Origin: Myxococcus landrumus
GTDB lineage: Bacteria > Myxococcota > Myxococcia > Myxococcales > Myxococcaceae
Direction of reading: 5' to 3'
DNA length: 64,000 bases
Assembly: GCF_017301635.1 (NCBI RefSeq)
Contig: NZ_CP071091.1
Coordinates: 10,222,501-10,286,500, forward strand
Under the pieces are notes generated by a model, which worked only from the letters and a program-made list of their open reading frames with translations, did no database searches and was not told the origin of the DNA. Shown piece after piece: positions 1-8,922 of this stretch (within the stretch, counting starts at the first letter, position 1; every line of letters starts with the position of its first letter). Both the position numbers and the translations under genes were made by a program.

Positions 1-13
1 GTCCTTCAGTGGC

Positions 14-1027
14 GTGCCGTCGCTCTCCGCGCGCATGGCGCGTCAGGCGCTGCGCATCGCGAGCAAGCTGGGGTTGCCGGTGGAGGTGTTGCTCCAGCGC
101 GCCTCGGGGCTGCGCTTGTCGGACCTGGATGACCCCGAGCTGCGCATCCCCTACGCCGTCCTCGACGACCTGCTGGAGCAGATGGTGGAGCTGTCCGGCG
201 ACGCGAACCTGGGGCTGCACGTGGCCCGCGTGGAGGTGGTGGACCTGGACGACCCGGCGACCTTCGTGGTCCTCACCAGCGCCACGTTGCGGGATTCGAT
301 GGAGCGCGGTTGCCGGTATCAGCGCGTCTGGGGCGATGGCGAGCGCTTCCAGATGGAGGACACCGGGGTGGGAGTGCGGATGCGCTTCACGCCCGTGGGG
401 ACGTGGCGCCCGGCGCACCGGCACCTCGTGGAGGCGGCGCTGAGCCAGTTCGCCACGGGCGTGCGAGCCTTCACGGGAGAGGACGTGCTCCCGCTGCGCG
501 TCCGCTTCACGCATGAGGCCCCAGCGGACCTGCGTGAGCACGAGGAGCTGTTCCGGTGTCCCCTGGTGTTCGGCGCGCCTTTCAACGACATCGAGTTCTC
601 ACAGGAGGACGCGCGGCGCCCCTTCGTCCATGCGGACGCGCTGCTGCACCGCATGTTCGAGCGCCTGGCGCAGCGGGAGTTGGAGCGGCTCCCCGAGGTG
701 CTGACCACCGCGGACCGGGTGCGCGAGCAGGTCCGACAGGCGCTCTCGGGCGGAGATGCGTCGTTCGGGGCCGTGGCGCGGGCGCTGCGAGTCCCGACTC
801 GGACCCTCCAGCGCCGGCTCGCGGAAGAGGGGCAGTCCTATGCGGCCATCGTGGAGGCCCTTCGCCGTGAGCTCTCCGGCATCTACCTGCGACGGAGGAT
901 GTCCATCGCGGAGGTCTCCTTCCTGCTGGGCTATGCCGAGCCGGCCGCCTTCCACCGCGCCTTCAAGCGGTGGTGGGGCATGAGTCCGGAGCGCTACCGC
1001 CGCGAGAACATGCCGGCTTCGCCGTGA
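14..1027 (+). CDS. AraC-family transcriptional regulator (possibly 5'-truncated by window edge)
   Basis: Probable cytoplasmic DNA-binding regulator. The N-terminal about 200 residues resemble the arabinose-binding-like domain of OruR/ArgR-type AraC proteins (for example the IPYAVLDDLLEQM stretch). The C-terminal about 90 residues hold the double helix-turn-helix: the first around TRTLQRRLAEEG, the second around MSIAEVSFLLGYAEPAAF, followed by the family hallmark FKRWWGMSPERYR. The frame is open to base 2, so the GTG at 14 is only one option; ATG at 35 or a start outside the window are equally possible. Effector and target genes cannot be told from the sequence. The next gene converges on it with a 12-base gap, so it is not in an operon within the window. 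Confidence 0.85.
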   Translation: MPSLSARMARQALRIASKLGLPVEVLLQRASGLRLSDLDDPELRIPYAVLDDLLEQMVELSGDANLGLHVARVEVVDLDDPATFVVLTSATLRDSMERGCRYQRVWGDGERFQMEDTGVGVRMRFTPVGTWRPAHRHLVEAALSQFATGVRAFTGEDVLPLRVRFTHEAPADLREHEELFRCPLVFGAPFNDIEFSQEDARRPFVHADALLHRMFERLAQRELERLPEVLTTADRVREQVRQALSGGDASFGAVARALRVPTRTLQRRLAEEGQSYAAIVEALRRELSGIYLRRRMSIAEVSFLLGYAEPAAFHRAFKRWWGMSPERYRRENMPASP

Positions 1028-1039
1028 GCGGCGGAGCCC

Positions 1040-2581
1040 TCAGAAGTCTCGAATCGAGTCCATCACGGAGGCCAGCGCGTCGCGATTCACGGGGTCCGCC
1101 GACGCACCCCTCACGGACTTGAGCCGCTCATCCACCGCGTCGAGGATGCCCATCAGCGCGACGTAGATGTGCTCGCGCTCCTCGGTGTAGATGAAGGTGT
1201 TTCGTGCATCCAGCTTGTTGAAGCCCTGGGTGTAGGTCGTCACCACGGGCGTGAGCGCGGTCACGAGCTCCGGGGGGGAGCCCTTGTGCTCGGACGCCGC
1301 CTCCAGTGCCGCCGACCGGGCCTGCCGGTACAGCGTCGCGGCCTTCTTCGCCTGGGCCGGAGTGATGTTCTCCGCCCCGTCCCAGATGCGGAAGGGGTTG
1401 TCCAGGTTCTCCGCCAGCCACTCCGCCTTTCTCGGCTGCCGCACGGACAGGTCCAGCCCGTCACGGGCCGCGGCCTTGTAGTCCTTCTTCACGGATGCGG
1501 CGAGGTCCGCGGGGATGCTGGTCAGCCAGAGCCTTCCGAGGTTGGGGAGGCGGTCGGGGCCAGGGAACTCGTCGGGGGCCATGCCAAACATGTCGCTCAA
1601 GGTCAGCATCTGGAGCGAGGGAAGCGCGGCCAGTTCGGCGGTGTTCCTCAAATATCCAGGAGCCCCCCAGACCCGCAGCTCGGTCAGGTTCGGGAAGCGC
1701 CGCGTGATGACCGACACATCCACCTCCTTGGCTGGATTCAGATTCAGGCCGTCCAGGGCCGTCAGCCCGGACCAGGCCGTGGTCAGCTGACGCGTGAACA
1801 GCGTCAGATAGCGTCCATCGGCCTCGGCGTGAATCGTCAGCTCGGGGCTGACCGTGCCGGACAGGGTCAGGTTCTCCAGTCCGTCGTTCAAATAGAGCTC
1901 GTGGACCCCCGTGACATCCAATCCCAGCCGGCTCAGTTGTGCCCCGCGCAAATCCACGATGCGCTCACCGTGCTTCGCGATGACCGATTCATAGACGAAC
2001 GGCCGTCCACGGATGAATTCGAACAGGCCCGGGATGGGGGCATCGCTGTTGACGGACGTCAGGAGGGGCAGGACGTCGAACACCGACAACTGGGGCGCTG
2101 CCTGGAGCTCCTCCGTATCGAGCCGCTGCTTCGAGCGGTGCAGCTCTCTCTCTCCCAGCTTGAGCACCACCTGTTTGTCGCGATTGGCGGCCAGCGCCTT
2201 GAAGACGTCTCGCTTCTCCTTCGGGATGGCCTCCCACTGCCGCTGACGGTAGAGATTGTCACCCGAAGGCCAGCCGCCGTAGCTCTTCGTGTCCTCGACG
2301 ACGAGCGGAGGCCGGTTCCCCACGAGGGTGAAGCCGCGAGGAACCTCCGCGGATACCCAGAGATGGACGCAGTGCGCATTCCAGAAGAAGAAGTCGAAGA
2401 TGGCGGGAGTCATCGCCGCCACGGCCGCCGCGTCGGGCAACGTGTCGCCCACCCAGTTCAAGGCCAGCACCGCCGCCAGCTCGCTCTTGCCCTCGAGCTT
2501 CAAGGTGGTCACCTGGACCGCGGTGTAGGCATTGATTCGCGGTGTAAAGACAGCGAAGACGTCTCCCGGTGTGGGCTTCAT
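1040..2581 (-). CDS. Leucine-rich-repeat-like hypothetical protein
   Basis: Unknown function, 513 residues, no signal peptide or membrane segment, so probably cytoplasmic. The N-terminus (MKPTPGDVFAVFTPRINAY, then two predicted beta-rich segments) looks like the small barrel-type domains seen in some immunity-like proteins; this is only a resemblance. Residues about 200-380 contain irregular leucine-rich units (GVHELYLNDGLENLTL, FPNLTELRVWG, LPSLQMLTLSDM, LPNLGRLWLTS). The C-terminal about 120 residues are predicted helical. The ATG at 2581 was preferred over upstream in-frame codons because the fold-like sequence begins there, although no strong ribosome binding site is visible. It converges with the AraC gene. 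Confidence 0.6.
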   Translation of the reverse strand: MKPTPGDVFAVFTPRINAYTAVQVTTLKLEGKSELAAVLALNWVGDTLPDAAAVAAMTPAIFDFFFWNAHCVHLWVSAEVPRGFTLVGNRPPLVVEDTKSYGGWPSGDNLYRQRQWEAIPKEKRDVFKALAANRDKQVVLKLGERELHRSKQRLDTEELQAAPQLSVFDVLPLLTSVNSDAPIPGLFEFIRGRPFVYESVIAKHGERIVDLRGAQLSRLGLDVTGVHELYLNDGLENLTLSGTVSPELTIHAEADGRYLTLFTRQLTTAWSGLTALDGLNLNPAKEVDVSVITRRFPNLTELRVWGAPGYLRNTAELAALPSLQMLTLSDMFGMAPDEFPGPDRLPNLGRLWLTSIPADLAASVKKDYKAAARDGLDLSVRQPRKAEWLAENLDNPFRIWDGAENITPAQAKKAATLYRQARSAALEAASEHKGSPPELVTALTPVVTTYTQGFNKLDARNTFIYTEEREHIYVALMGILDAVDERLKSVRGASADPVNRDALASVMDSIRDF

Positions 2582-2873
2582 GTCTGGGTCAATCCGTGAG
2601 CGAGTGAGGGAATGCTGGGAAGCCGGTATCGAGTCATCCAGGCCCGCTGGCTTTCGCCGAGGAGACACAGATGCGCGGAAGCGTGATGTGACTTCGAGGA
2701 CAGGTGGCGAGGGTGTTTCGTGTGGCCCTGCGTCGGCGAAGAGCCTGTTCGCCTGTGTCGACTCGGAGCGCTACCATCAGGACCTGGAATGTATCACGGG
2801 GGCTCGGCCTCCGGATTCGGCTCATGGGCCGCGAGTCCAGGACGTCCACTGCCGGGAACGGTCAGGGGGACCC
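2582..2873. other. 292-base gap with no supported gene
   Basis: The stretch lies between two minus-strand genes. Short open frames here have no ribosome binding site and no protein-like composition. It should contain the promoter of the leucine-rich-repeat-like gene, but no convincing -35/-10 pair was found. Confidence 0.4.
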
Positions 2874-3206
2874 TCAGTCGAACCCGACGTTGAAGACATA
2901 CGGCCCCATCGTGAAGGGGCGGTCGTCGACGCGCAGGGTGTCTCCACCTCGATAGGTGTCGCCTCGACTGGAGGTCACCACGGCGTCTTCGTCGAGGACC
3001 CAGACGAAGATGTGACGTCCCCCGGTGTACCACCGTGCATGGTGCGCAGTGATACCCGGGCCAGACACCCGGATGTCACAGTCCTCCGCGGAGCCGATGA
3101 CAACACCTTGCTCGCGTTTCCAGTGACGCTCGTTGATCTCCAACCGCCGAGTCTCAACCGCACCGGACCGGGTGTCCGCGATGGCGAAGAGGGCGCACTT
3201 GTACAT
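2874..3206 (-). CDS. Small FHA-like domain protein
   Basis: 110 residues. The central part (GVVIGSAEDCDIRVSGPGI, then TAHHARWYTGGRHIFVWVLD) has the GR/GS-x-x-x-C/N-D-I-x-x-x...S/T-x-x-H-A layout of a forkhead-associated phosphothreonine-binding domain, including the H-A-R-W turn. The end (TLRVDDRPFTMGPYVFNVGFD) supplies the last strands. The start at MYKCALFAIA was chosen because the sequence before it has the composition of a shadow frame and overlaps the upstream lipoprotein. It lies 25 bases after the 651-residue PPC lipoprotein on the same strand and is probably co-transcribed with it. No effector domain is present, so it would act as a binding module only. Confidence 0.65.
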   Translation of the reverse strand: MYKCALFAIADTRSGAVETRRLEINERHWKREQGVVIGSAEDCDIRVSGPGITAHHARWYTGGRHIFVWVLDEDAVVTSSRGDTYRGGDTLRVDDRPFTMGPYVFNVGFD

Positions 3207-3231
3207 GCGCCCCATCGTAGCTGCTTGCGTG

Positions 3232-5187
3232 CTACTCGCCCTCTTCGACGGTGAGCTGGTACGAGTCCTGGAAGTTGGCCTCGCGGTTCTTCGCGTCGCG
3301 CACCTCGAAGATGTAGACGCCGGGCTCCGCGCTGTAGCGGATGCTCTCCGGCTGGTCACCCTTGGCGCGGTCCGCCGTCTGCACCAGCGAGAGCTTCCCA
3401 TCCGGCTGCACGCGATGCAGGTACAGGCCCACGTCGACCTTAAGGATGCCCAGGAGCGTCGCCTTCAGCGGCGTGCGCACTGGCCGGTCCGACAGGTCGA
3501 GCCGGTAGTAGTCCGTGTCCTTCACCGGGAACACCGTGCCGCGCACCGCCTTGCCGGGCGTCAGCTCCTGCGCCCGGTCCACGGTGTTGTTCGGCTCGCG
3601 CTCCTCGCCGCCGTTGTCCGGCACCGTGGTGATGCTGATGCGGTAGGGCTTCTCCGCGTTCTCGAAGTCCTTCACCCACTTGCCATCCACCTTGCGCGAC
3701 GCACCCTCCACTCGGAACCAGCAGCTCCCGTTGCACGCGACGTTGTTGAGCCGCTCGGGCTCCTTCAGCGCGCCGTCGTTGGCACGCAGCAACACCGTCT
3801 CCTGCTTGCCGTCACCCTGGGGGGGCTCGACCATGGACAGCACCAGGTCCAACCGCTCCACACCCGTCAGCTCCACCTTCGCCAGCACCGGCTCCGTCGT
3901 GCGCAGCACGAAGTGGTCCACATCTCCCTTGGGCGAGATGAAGCCCTCGCGATAGCTCCCCGCCGTCAGCGACGTGGCCTTGTGGAGCTCGTCGTTGGGC
4001 TCCAGCTCCGCGTTCGCCCCGGCCTCCTCCTGCGTCACCGTGAGCGTGTACGGCGCGCTCGAGTTGAACGTGCGGCGAGCCTCCTTGCCCGTCCCCGTCC
4101 AGCCGCCCTTCACCACCACGAAGACCGTCCGGTCCGTGGCGCGCACGCCGATGTTGCGCAGCGACAGGGCCTCGCCCTCCTTGCCACGCAGCGAGAACAG
4201 CGGAGCCTCCGCCGCCGACAGCACCGAGACCTCCGGCCGCACTCCCTCCACCCCCGACAGCTCAATCTTCAGCGCCACGGACGGAGGCTCCGGAGGCACC
4301 ACCGTCCCAGAGTCCGGCGTCATCGCGACCGTCCCCGAGCCCGCGGGAGGCGGCTCGCCCCCAGCAAAGGTGCCCGTGGGCGAGGGAGGCGCCGTGCCTT
4401 CCTCGGCGGTCCCCGTCGCCGCGCCGTTCTCGGGGGCAGGGGAGGGGCTCGGGGGCGGTGTGCCCTGCGCGGGTGCTTCACCGGGCGCGGCGGCCCCCTC
4501 GGTCCCCGGAGCGGGCGCGCTGCCTTCGCCACCTTCCGGTGTCACGGCGGCGTCCGGCGCCGCGGTGTCCGGCGTGGGCGTGACGGGCTCGGGCAGCTCC
4601 ACCCGGTACCAGTCCTCGTCGCCCGCGTGGCCCAGGAAGGCCGTCACGGTCTGCCCCAGGGGGAGCGACACCGCGTCCACGGCGCGGTCATTGGGCTCGT
4701 GCTCCTCGCCGTCGTTCGCGGCGCGCATCGTCACGGTGAGGGTGTAGGCCCCACCCACGCCCTTGCGCGCGGGGGCCACGCGCAGCCAGCGCTCCGTCTC
4801 CACGTAGAGGTTGGGGAAGCGCTCGGGCTTGCCTTCGCCCTCGCTGTTGATGGAAGCCAGCCGGTTGCGGTCCCGGTCATGGACCTCCAGGGTGATGTCT
4901 CCGCCAGGCAACCCCGACACGGTGACGTCCACCATCCGAGGCGACGCCGGCGCGAGCCGATACCAGTCCTCGTCCACCTTGTTCGGCTGCGCGGACAGGT
5001 CCGCCGTCACCGTGCTGTCCCGAGTGAGCGTCAGCGCCTGCTCGGGCCGCTCGTTGGGCTCCTGCTCGGTCAGCGCCTGCGGCCCCGTCTCCACGGGCCC
5101 CGCGTCGGGGACCTCGGCGGGCTTGTCCTCCTTGCAGGCGACCAGCGTCGCGGCCAACACACAGACCCACCCCCAGCGTCGCTTCAC
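3232..5187 (-). CDS. Lipoprotein with four PPC-type domains
   Basis: 651 residues, predicted lipoprotein: basic start KRRWGWV, hydrophobic core and a lipobox LVAC ending at Cys18. Four copies of a bacterial pre-peptidase C-terminal (PPC)-type beta domain are marked by EPNE, EPND, EPND and EPNN headers, each preceding a DxDWYR- or DxDYYR-like strand (EDWYRL, EDWYRV, VDHFVL, TDYYRL). A long Pro/Ala/Glu/Gly-rich low-complexity linker separates the second and third copies. Such domains usually accompany secreted proteases; here they stand alone, suggesting an envelope scaffold or binding protein. I chose GTG at 5187 because GGAG lies 7 bases upstream; ATG at 5202 is the alternative. It probably shares an operon with the FHA-like gene. 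Confidence 0.75.
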   Translation of the reverse strand: MKRRWGWVCVLAATLVACKEDKPAEVPDAGPVETGPQALTEQEPNERPEQALTLTRDSTVTADLSAQPNKVDEDWYRLAPASPRMVDVTVSGLPGGDITLEVHDRDRNRLASINSEGEGKPERFPNLYVETERWLRVAPARKGVGGAYTLTVTMRAANDGEEHEPNDRAVDAVSLPLGQTVTAFLGHAGDEDWYRVELPEPVTPTPDTAAPDAAVTPEGGEGSAPAPGTEGAAAPGEAPAQGTPPPSPSPAPENGAATGTAEEGTAPPSPTGTFAGGEPPPAGSGTVAMTPDSGTVVPPEPPSVALKIELSGVEGVRPEVSVLSAAEAPLFSLRGKEGEALSLRNIGVRATDRTVFVVVKGGWTGTGKEARRTFNSSAPYTLTVTQEEAGANAELEPNDELHKATSLTAGSYREGFISPKGDVDHFVLRTTEPVLAKVELTGVERLDLVLSMVEPPQGDGKQETVLLRANDGALKEPERLNNVACNGSCWFRVEGASRKVDGKWVKDFENAEKPYRISITTVPDNGGEEREPNNTVDRAQELTPGKAVRGTVFPVKDTDYYRLDLSDRPVRTPLKATLLGILKVDVGLYLHRVQPDGKLSLVQTADRAKGDQPESIRYSAEPGVYIFEVRDAKNREANFQDSYQLTVEEGE

Positions 5188-5210
5188 GTTGTCTCTCCGC
5201 ATCGGGCCGC

Positions 5211-5239
5211 ATCACTTCCTTGCGGCGTCCGGGTGTCAA
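5211..5239 (-). promoter_or_regulatory. Candidate sigma-70-type promoter for the PPC lipoprotein
   Basis: On the minus strand TTGACA (5239-5234) is followed 17 bases later by AGTGAT (5216-5211). The -35 is perfect and the -10 is poor. It would give a short leader before the GTG at 5187. Confidence 0.3.
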
Positions 5240-5353
5240 GCGCCCCAACACCCCGACGGGCGCTTTCATCCGTCCCCATTCCCGTCACGCCGCGGTCCGC
5301 CTTGACGGGCCGGGGACTGGAGCCCCCCGCGCGGAGCGATCCAAGATGGGCCC

Positions 5354-6193
5354 ATGGTCCGCATCCCCCTCGTCCTGTCGCTGCTGGCGACCGCCGCCGT
5401 TGCCGCGTCCAACGCTCCACCCGGCTACGCCCAGGCCTCCGACTATCTGGAGCGCGAGCGCCAACCCGAGCGCTACTCACCCCTCCATCTGCTCGATGGC
5501 CGCGACACCACCGCCTGGTGCGCCACGGGCGAGTCCCCCGCTCCCGTCACCATCGGCTTCAAGGACGTCGTCTCCATCGACGAGGTGCGCGTCTACACGG
5601 GGGATGGAACGGACCGGGCTTCGTACAAGGCCCATGCGCGCGCCAAGAAGCTCACCCTCGCCAGCGTGAGCTCCGCGAAGAGCCTCAAGGTCGAGGACAA
5701 GCGTGGCCTCCAGGTGGTCCCCATCAGTCCGGCCCTCACCGGAAACCGCTTCACGCTGGAGGTGGTGGAGCGCTTCGCCGGCGCGCGAGAGGGCGCCCCC
5801 GTGTGTGTCACGGACCTGGTCTTCTACTCGGGAGGCAAGGCGCTCAACGGCACCTGGCTCGCGCCGCGGCTGCGCTACGACGCCCGCCTGGCGCCCCTGC
5901 TGGGGACCTGGTTCGGTGGACTGGAGGGAGCCCCGGACCGCTTCCTGTCCCTCTTCGTCGATGGGACGTTCCGCTTCGCGTACGAGCCCCTGGAGGGCGG
6001 TGAGCCCAGCTCCACGACGGGCAGCTACACACTGTCCGGTACTCGACTCACGCTGGAGGTCCCCAACAAGGGACGCGTGACGGCACGCCTCCAGCGAGCC
6101 GCCCCTGAAGGGAGCAGCCCGGCTGGAGCCACGCTGGAACTGGAGGGGGCGGTGGCCGAGGAGTGGGGCCGCGTATTCCGCGGCCAACCCTGA
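5354..6193 (+). CDS. Secreted discoidin-like (F5/8-type / NADase-type glycan-binding) protein
   Basis: 279 residues with a Sec signal peptide (hydrophobic stretch ending AAVAAS). Residues about 25-165 look like a discoidin/NADase-type glycan-binding beta-sandwich: HLLDGRDTTAWCATG, then VTIGFKDVVSIDEVRVYTGD, a Lys-rich strand, and PVCVTDLVFYSGG near the end of the fold. The last about 110 residues form a separate beta-rich region (LLGTWFGGLEGAPDRFLSLF) resembling lipocalin-like stress or binding domains. Extracytoplasmic carbohydrate or surface binding is an inference. It is divergent from the PPC lipoprotein across a 166-base gap and convergent with the zinc-ribbon gene. Confidence 0.7.
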   Translation: MVRIPLVLSLLATAAVAASNAPPGYAQASDYLERERQPERYSPLHLLDGRDTTAWCATGESPAPVTIGFKDVVSIDEVRVYTGDGTDRASYKAHARAKKLTLASVSSAKSLKVEDKRGLQVVPISPALTGNRFTLEVVERFAGAREGAPVCVTDLVFYSGGKALNGTWLAPRLRYDARLAPLLGTWFGGLEGAPDRFLSLFVDGTFRFAYEPLEGGEPSSTTGSYTLSGTRLTLEVPNKGRVTARLQRAAPEGSSPAGATLELEGAVAEEWGRVFRGQP

Positions 6194-6214
6194 GCGCCGA
6201 AGCGCCGACGCCCG

Positions 6215-6236
6215 GCCGCCCGACTCAGAGGGCGGC
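6215..6236 (+). terminator. Hairpin terminator candidate downstream of the discoidin-like gene
   Basis: GCCGCCC, an 8-base loop, then GGGCGGC, followed by TTGCTTCCGCTT. The stem is perfect over 7 bp but the T-tract is broken. It overlaps the last codons of the convergent zinc-ribbon gene. Confidence 0.4.
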
Positions 6237-6614
6237 TTGCTTCCGCTTGCCGCTGAAGTGGCGGAAGAAGTCGATGATTTCCTTCGTGGCGACGTCGACG
6301 TTCGTCGCGTCCTGGAACTCCGACTCCAGGAAGATGCCGCCACAGGACTCGCAGGTGTCGTAGTGGAGCGGGTGCTGCCGGTCTCCACCGTCGACGCGTA
6401 CCAGGTCGACCTTGCAGTCCGGGCATTGGCCAGTCAAAGCCGCCGCGTCGACCTTGCCGCCCTGGCTCTCCAGCCCGGGGAGGTTGTTGTGGAGGAGGAG
6501 CCGGTTCAGGTCCGCAGCGTCCGTCCAGAGCCCGCCGCACTCTCCACACTTTCGCAACGTCTGTTCTTCCCCCGCGAGATCGGTCATCTCGACGTTGCAG
6601 CTGGGGCAATCCAT
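6225..6614 (-). CDS. Zinc-ribbon (TFIIB-type) protein
   Basis: 129 residues, cytoplasmic. Two zinc ribbons are visible: MDCPSC with CGECGGLW at the start, and CPDCKVDL with CESCGGIFLESEF in the second half. The CxxCxGxWLD-like pattern is that of the zf-TFIIB family of small bacterial proteins of unknown function. The second ribbon sits about 65 residues after the first, so this is a tandem version. Two starts are possible (6614 or 6626); 6614 matches the family habit of beginning directly at the first CxxC, although the AGGAG sits awkwardly for both. Probably monocistronic, downstream of murA on the same strand with a 140-base gap. Confidence 0.7.
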   Translation of the reverse strand: MDCPSCNVEMTDLAGEEQTLRKCGECGGLWTDAADLNRLLLHNNLPGLESQGGKVDAAALTGQCPDCKVDLVRVDGGDRQHPLHYDTCESCGGIFLESEFQDATNVDVATKEIIDFFRHFSGKRKQAAL

Positions 6615-6754
6615 GGCGCTGTTCATTCTCCTGCAGTGGGGGAGCAATGTCCCCAGTGGTCCGAGAATGATAGGTCGCGCGAAATTTCGGATGCAACCCA
6701 CGTTGCCGCTTCTGTTCGCAACGCGCCGTCCGGGGTCGTCAGGCCCCGTGCCCC

Positions 6755-8026
6755 TCAGGCCTTCGCCTTGACGCGCCGGATGTCCGCACCCAGGGCACGC
6801 AGCTTGCGCTCCAGTCGCTCGTAGCCACGGTCCAGGTGGTAGACGCGGCTGACGTCCGTGCGCCCCTCGGCGCGCAGGCCCGCCAGGATGAGCGAAGCGC
6901 TTGCCCGCAGGTCCGTGGCCATGACAGGCGCGCCGCTCAGCGCCTTCACGCCCTTCACCACCGCGGTGTGTCCCTGGATGGTGATGTCCGCACCCAGACG
7001 GTGCAGCTCGGGAACATGCATGAAGCGGTTCTCGAAGATGTTCTCGCTGATGACAGATGTTCCCTGGCTCACACACATGAGGGCCATGAGCTGGGCCTGC
7101 ATGTCGGTGGGGAAGCCCGGGTGCTCGGTGGTGGTGATGTTCACCGCGGTGAGCGTCTTGGGCGCCTTGCAGCGGATGCCCCCGGCCTCCGCGGTCAGCG
7201 TGCACCCAGCCTCGCGCAGCTTGTCCATGACGGCGTCCAGGTGCTCGGGCACCGCGTGCTTCACCAGCACGTTGCCGCCGGAGATGGCCGCCGCCACGAG
7301 CAGCGTGCCCGCCTCGATGCGGTCCGGGAGGATGGCGTGCTCGACGGGGGTGAGGCCCTCCACGCCCTCGATGGTGATGATGGACGTGCCGGCGCCCTCG
7401 ATGCGCGCCCCCATCTTGTTGAGGACCTTGGCCAGTTCCTCGATTTCGGGCTCGCGGGCGCAGTTCTCCATCACGGTGCGGCCCTTGGCCAGCACGGCCG
7501 CCATCAGCACGTTCTCCGTGCCCGTGACGGTGATGACGTCGAAGTTGACGGTGCCGCCCTTGAGCTGCTTGGCGCGGGCCTCCACGTAGCCCTCCGTCAG
7601 GTGGATCTCCGCGCCCAGCGCCTTGAGGCCCTTGAGGTGCTGGTCGATGGGGCGCGCGCCAATGGCGCACCCGCCCGGCATGGACACCCGGGCCCGCCCG
7701 AAGCGCGCGACGAGCGGCCCCAGCACGAGCACGCTGGCGCGCATCGTCTTGACCAGGTCGTACGGCGCCTCCGGGGTGATGTGGCCGTTGACGCCCACCT
7801 CGCAGACGTCCTTCTTGCGGCCCTCCAGCCGCTCCGCGCCACAGCCCATGGTGCGCAGCACCTTGAGCATGGTGGCGACGTCGGCCAGGTCCGGCACGTT
7901 GCGGAACGTGGATGTGCCATCGGCCAGCAGCGCGGAGGCCAGGATGGGCAGCGCCGCGTTCTTCGCGCCCGACACGGGAACCTCGCCGTGCAGCTCGGCG
8001 CCGCCCTTCATCACAATCTTGTCCAT
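6755..8026 (-). CDS. murA: UDP-N-acetylglucosamine 1-carboxyvinyltransferase
   Basis: MurA, 423 residues, the usual length. It transfers enolpyruvate from phosphoenolpyruvate to UDP-GlcNAc, the first committed step of peptidoglycan synthesis in the cytoplasm. The N-terminus [14 protein letters not shown] and the active-site loop [17 protein letters not shown] are diagnostic; the loop keeps the Cys that is alkylated by fosfomycin in the family. The C-terminal [19 protein letters not shown] also matches. The ATG at 8026 gives MDKIVMKGG, the normal MurA start. It is last in a prfA-prmC-murA run, 14 bases after prmC, so the three are likely one transcript. Confidence 0.96.
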   Translation of the reverse strand: MDKIVMKGGAELHGEVPVSGAKNAALPILASALLADGTSTFRNVPDLADVATMLKVLRTMGCGAERLEGRKKDVCEVGVNGHITPEAPYDLVKTMRASVLVLGPLVARFGRARVSMPGGCAIGARPIDQHLKGLKALGAEIHLTEGYVEARAKQLKGGTVNFDVITVTGTENVLMAAVLAKGRTVMENCAREPEIEELAKVLNKMGARIEGAGTSIITIEGVEGLTPVEHAILPDRIEAGTLLVAAAISGGNVLVKHAVPEHLDAVMDKLREAGCTLTAEAGGIRCKAPKTLTAVNITTTEHPGFPTDMQAQLMALMCVSQGTSVISENIFENRFMHVPELHRLGADITIQGHTAVVKGVKALSGAPVMATDLRASASLILAGLRAEGRTDVSRVYHLDRGYERLERKLRALGADIRRVKAKA

Positions 8027-8040
8027 GATTCTTCCGGCCC

Positions 8041-8922
8041 TCAGCCCTGTGGCCCGCTGGCCGCGGGCTGTGTCCCAAATGCCATGCGCTCCCGCCGCTC
8101 CAGGTCCTTCTCCACGCGCGCGTCCTCGTAACCGGCCGCACGCAGGAGCTCCAGGACCGCGGGTCCCTGCGTCTCCCCCATCTCCAATGCAAGGAGGCCG
8201 CCAGGCTCCAACCACTTCCGGGCCTCGGTCACCACCCGCTTGAGGGCGACCAGTCCGTCCGGCCCTCCGTCCAGCGCCAGCTTGGGCTCGCGCCGCACCT
8301 CCGCCGACAGCTCCGCGATTTCATGCGTGGCGATGTAGGGCGGATTGGAGACGATGACGTGGAAGCGAGCGTCCGGGGGCAGGGGAGAGAACAGGTCTCC
8401 CTGGAGCACCGTCACCCGGTCCGCCACCTTGAGCGTCTCCGCGTTCTCCCGCGCCAGGGCGCAGGCATCCGGGGACAGGTCCGTGGCTGTCACGGACAAC
8501 TGAGGCCGCTCGGCCGCGAGGCTGATGGCGATGCAGCCCGAGCCCGTGCACACGTCCAGCGCCCGCGCGGGGGCGTCCTTGGGCAGCACGCGCAGGGCGG
8601 CCTCGACGAGCAGCTCCGTCTCCGGCCGGGGGATGAGGACGCGGGCGTCCACCTTGAAGGCGCGGTTGTAGAACTCACGGGTGCCCGTGAGGTACTGCGT
8701 CGGCTCGCCCGACAGGCGCCGCTCGATGAGGGCGCGGAAGGCGGACAGCTCCTCCTTGGAGAGCGGGCGGTCCAGGTCCACGTACAGTCGGACGCGGCCC
8801 GTCTTGAGCACATGCGACAGGAGGATTTCCGCCGTGAGGCGGGGGGCATCCACCTGACGCTTCTCGAAGTGCTGCGTCGTCCAGGTGAGGACCCTGCGGA
8901 TGGTCCAGGTTTCGCTGCTCAT
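8041..8922 (-). CDS. prmC: Release factor glutamine methyltransferase
   Basis: PrmC/HemK, 293 residues. It methylates the glutamine of the GGQ motif in release factors using S-adenosylmethionine. The N-terminal helical domain binds the release factor. The Rossmann domain has the SAM motif [16 protein letters not shown] and the substrate-gripping VSNPPYIA (NPPY). PrmC and its substrate PrfA are encoded together: the prmC start overlaps the prfA stop by 4 bases (ATGA), implying translational coupling. The last residues are Gly/Ser/Pro-rich and unconserved. Confidence 0.95.
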   Translation of the reverse strand: MSSETWTIRRVLTWTTQHFEKRQVDAPRLTAEILLSHVLKTGRVRLYVDLDRPLSKEELSAFRALIERRLSGEPTQYLTGTREFYNRAFKVDARVLIPRPETELLVEAALRVLPKDAPARALDVCTGSGCIAISLAAERPQLSVTATDLSPDACALARENAETLKVADRVTVLQGDLFSPLPPDARFHVIVSNPPYIATHEIAELSAEVRREPKLALDGGPDGLVALKRVVTEARKWLEPGGLLALEMGETQGPAVLELLRAAGYEDARVEKDLERRERMAFGTQPAASGPQG

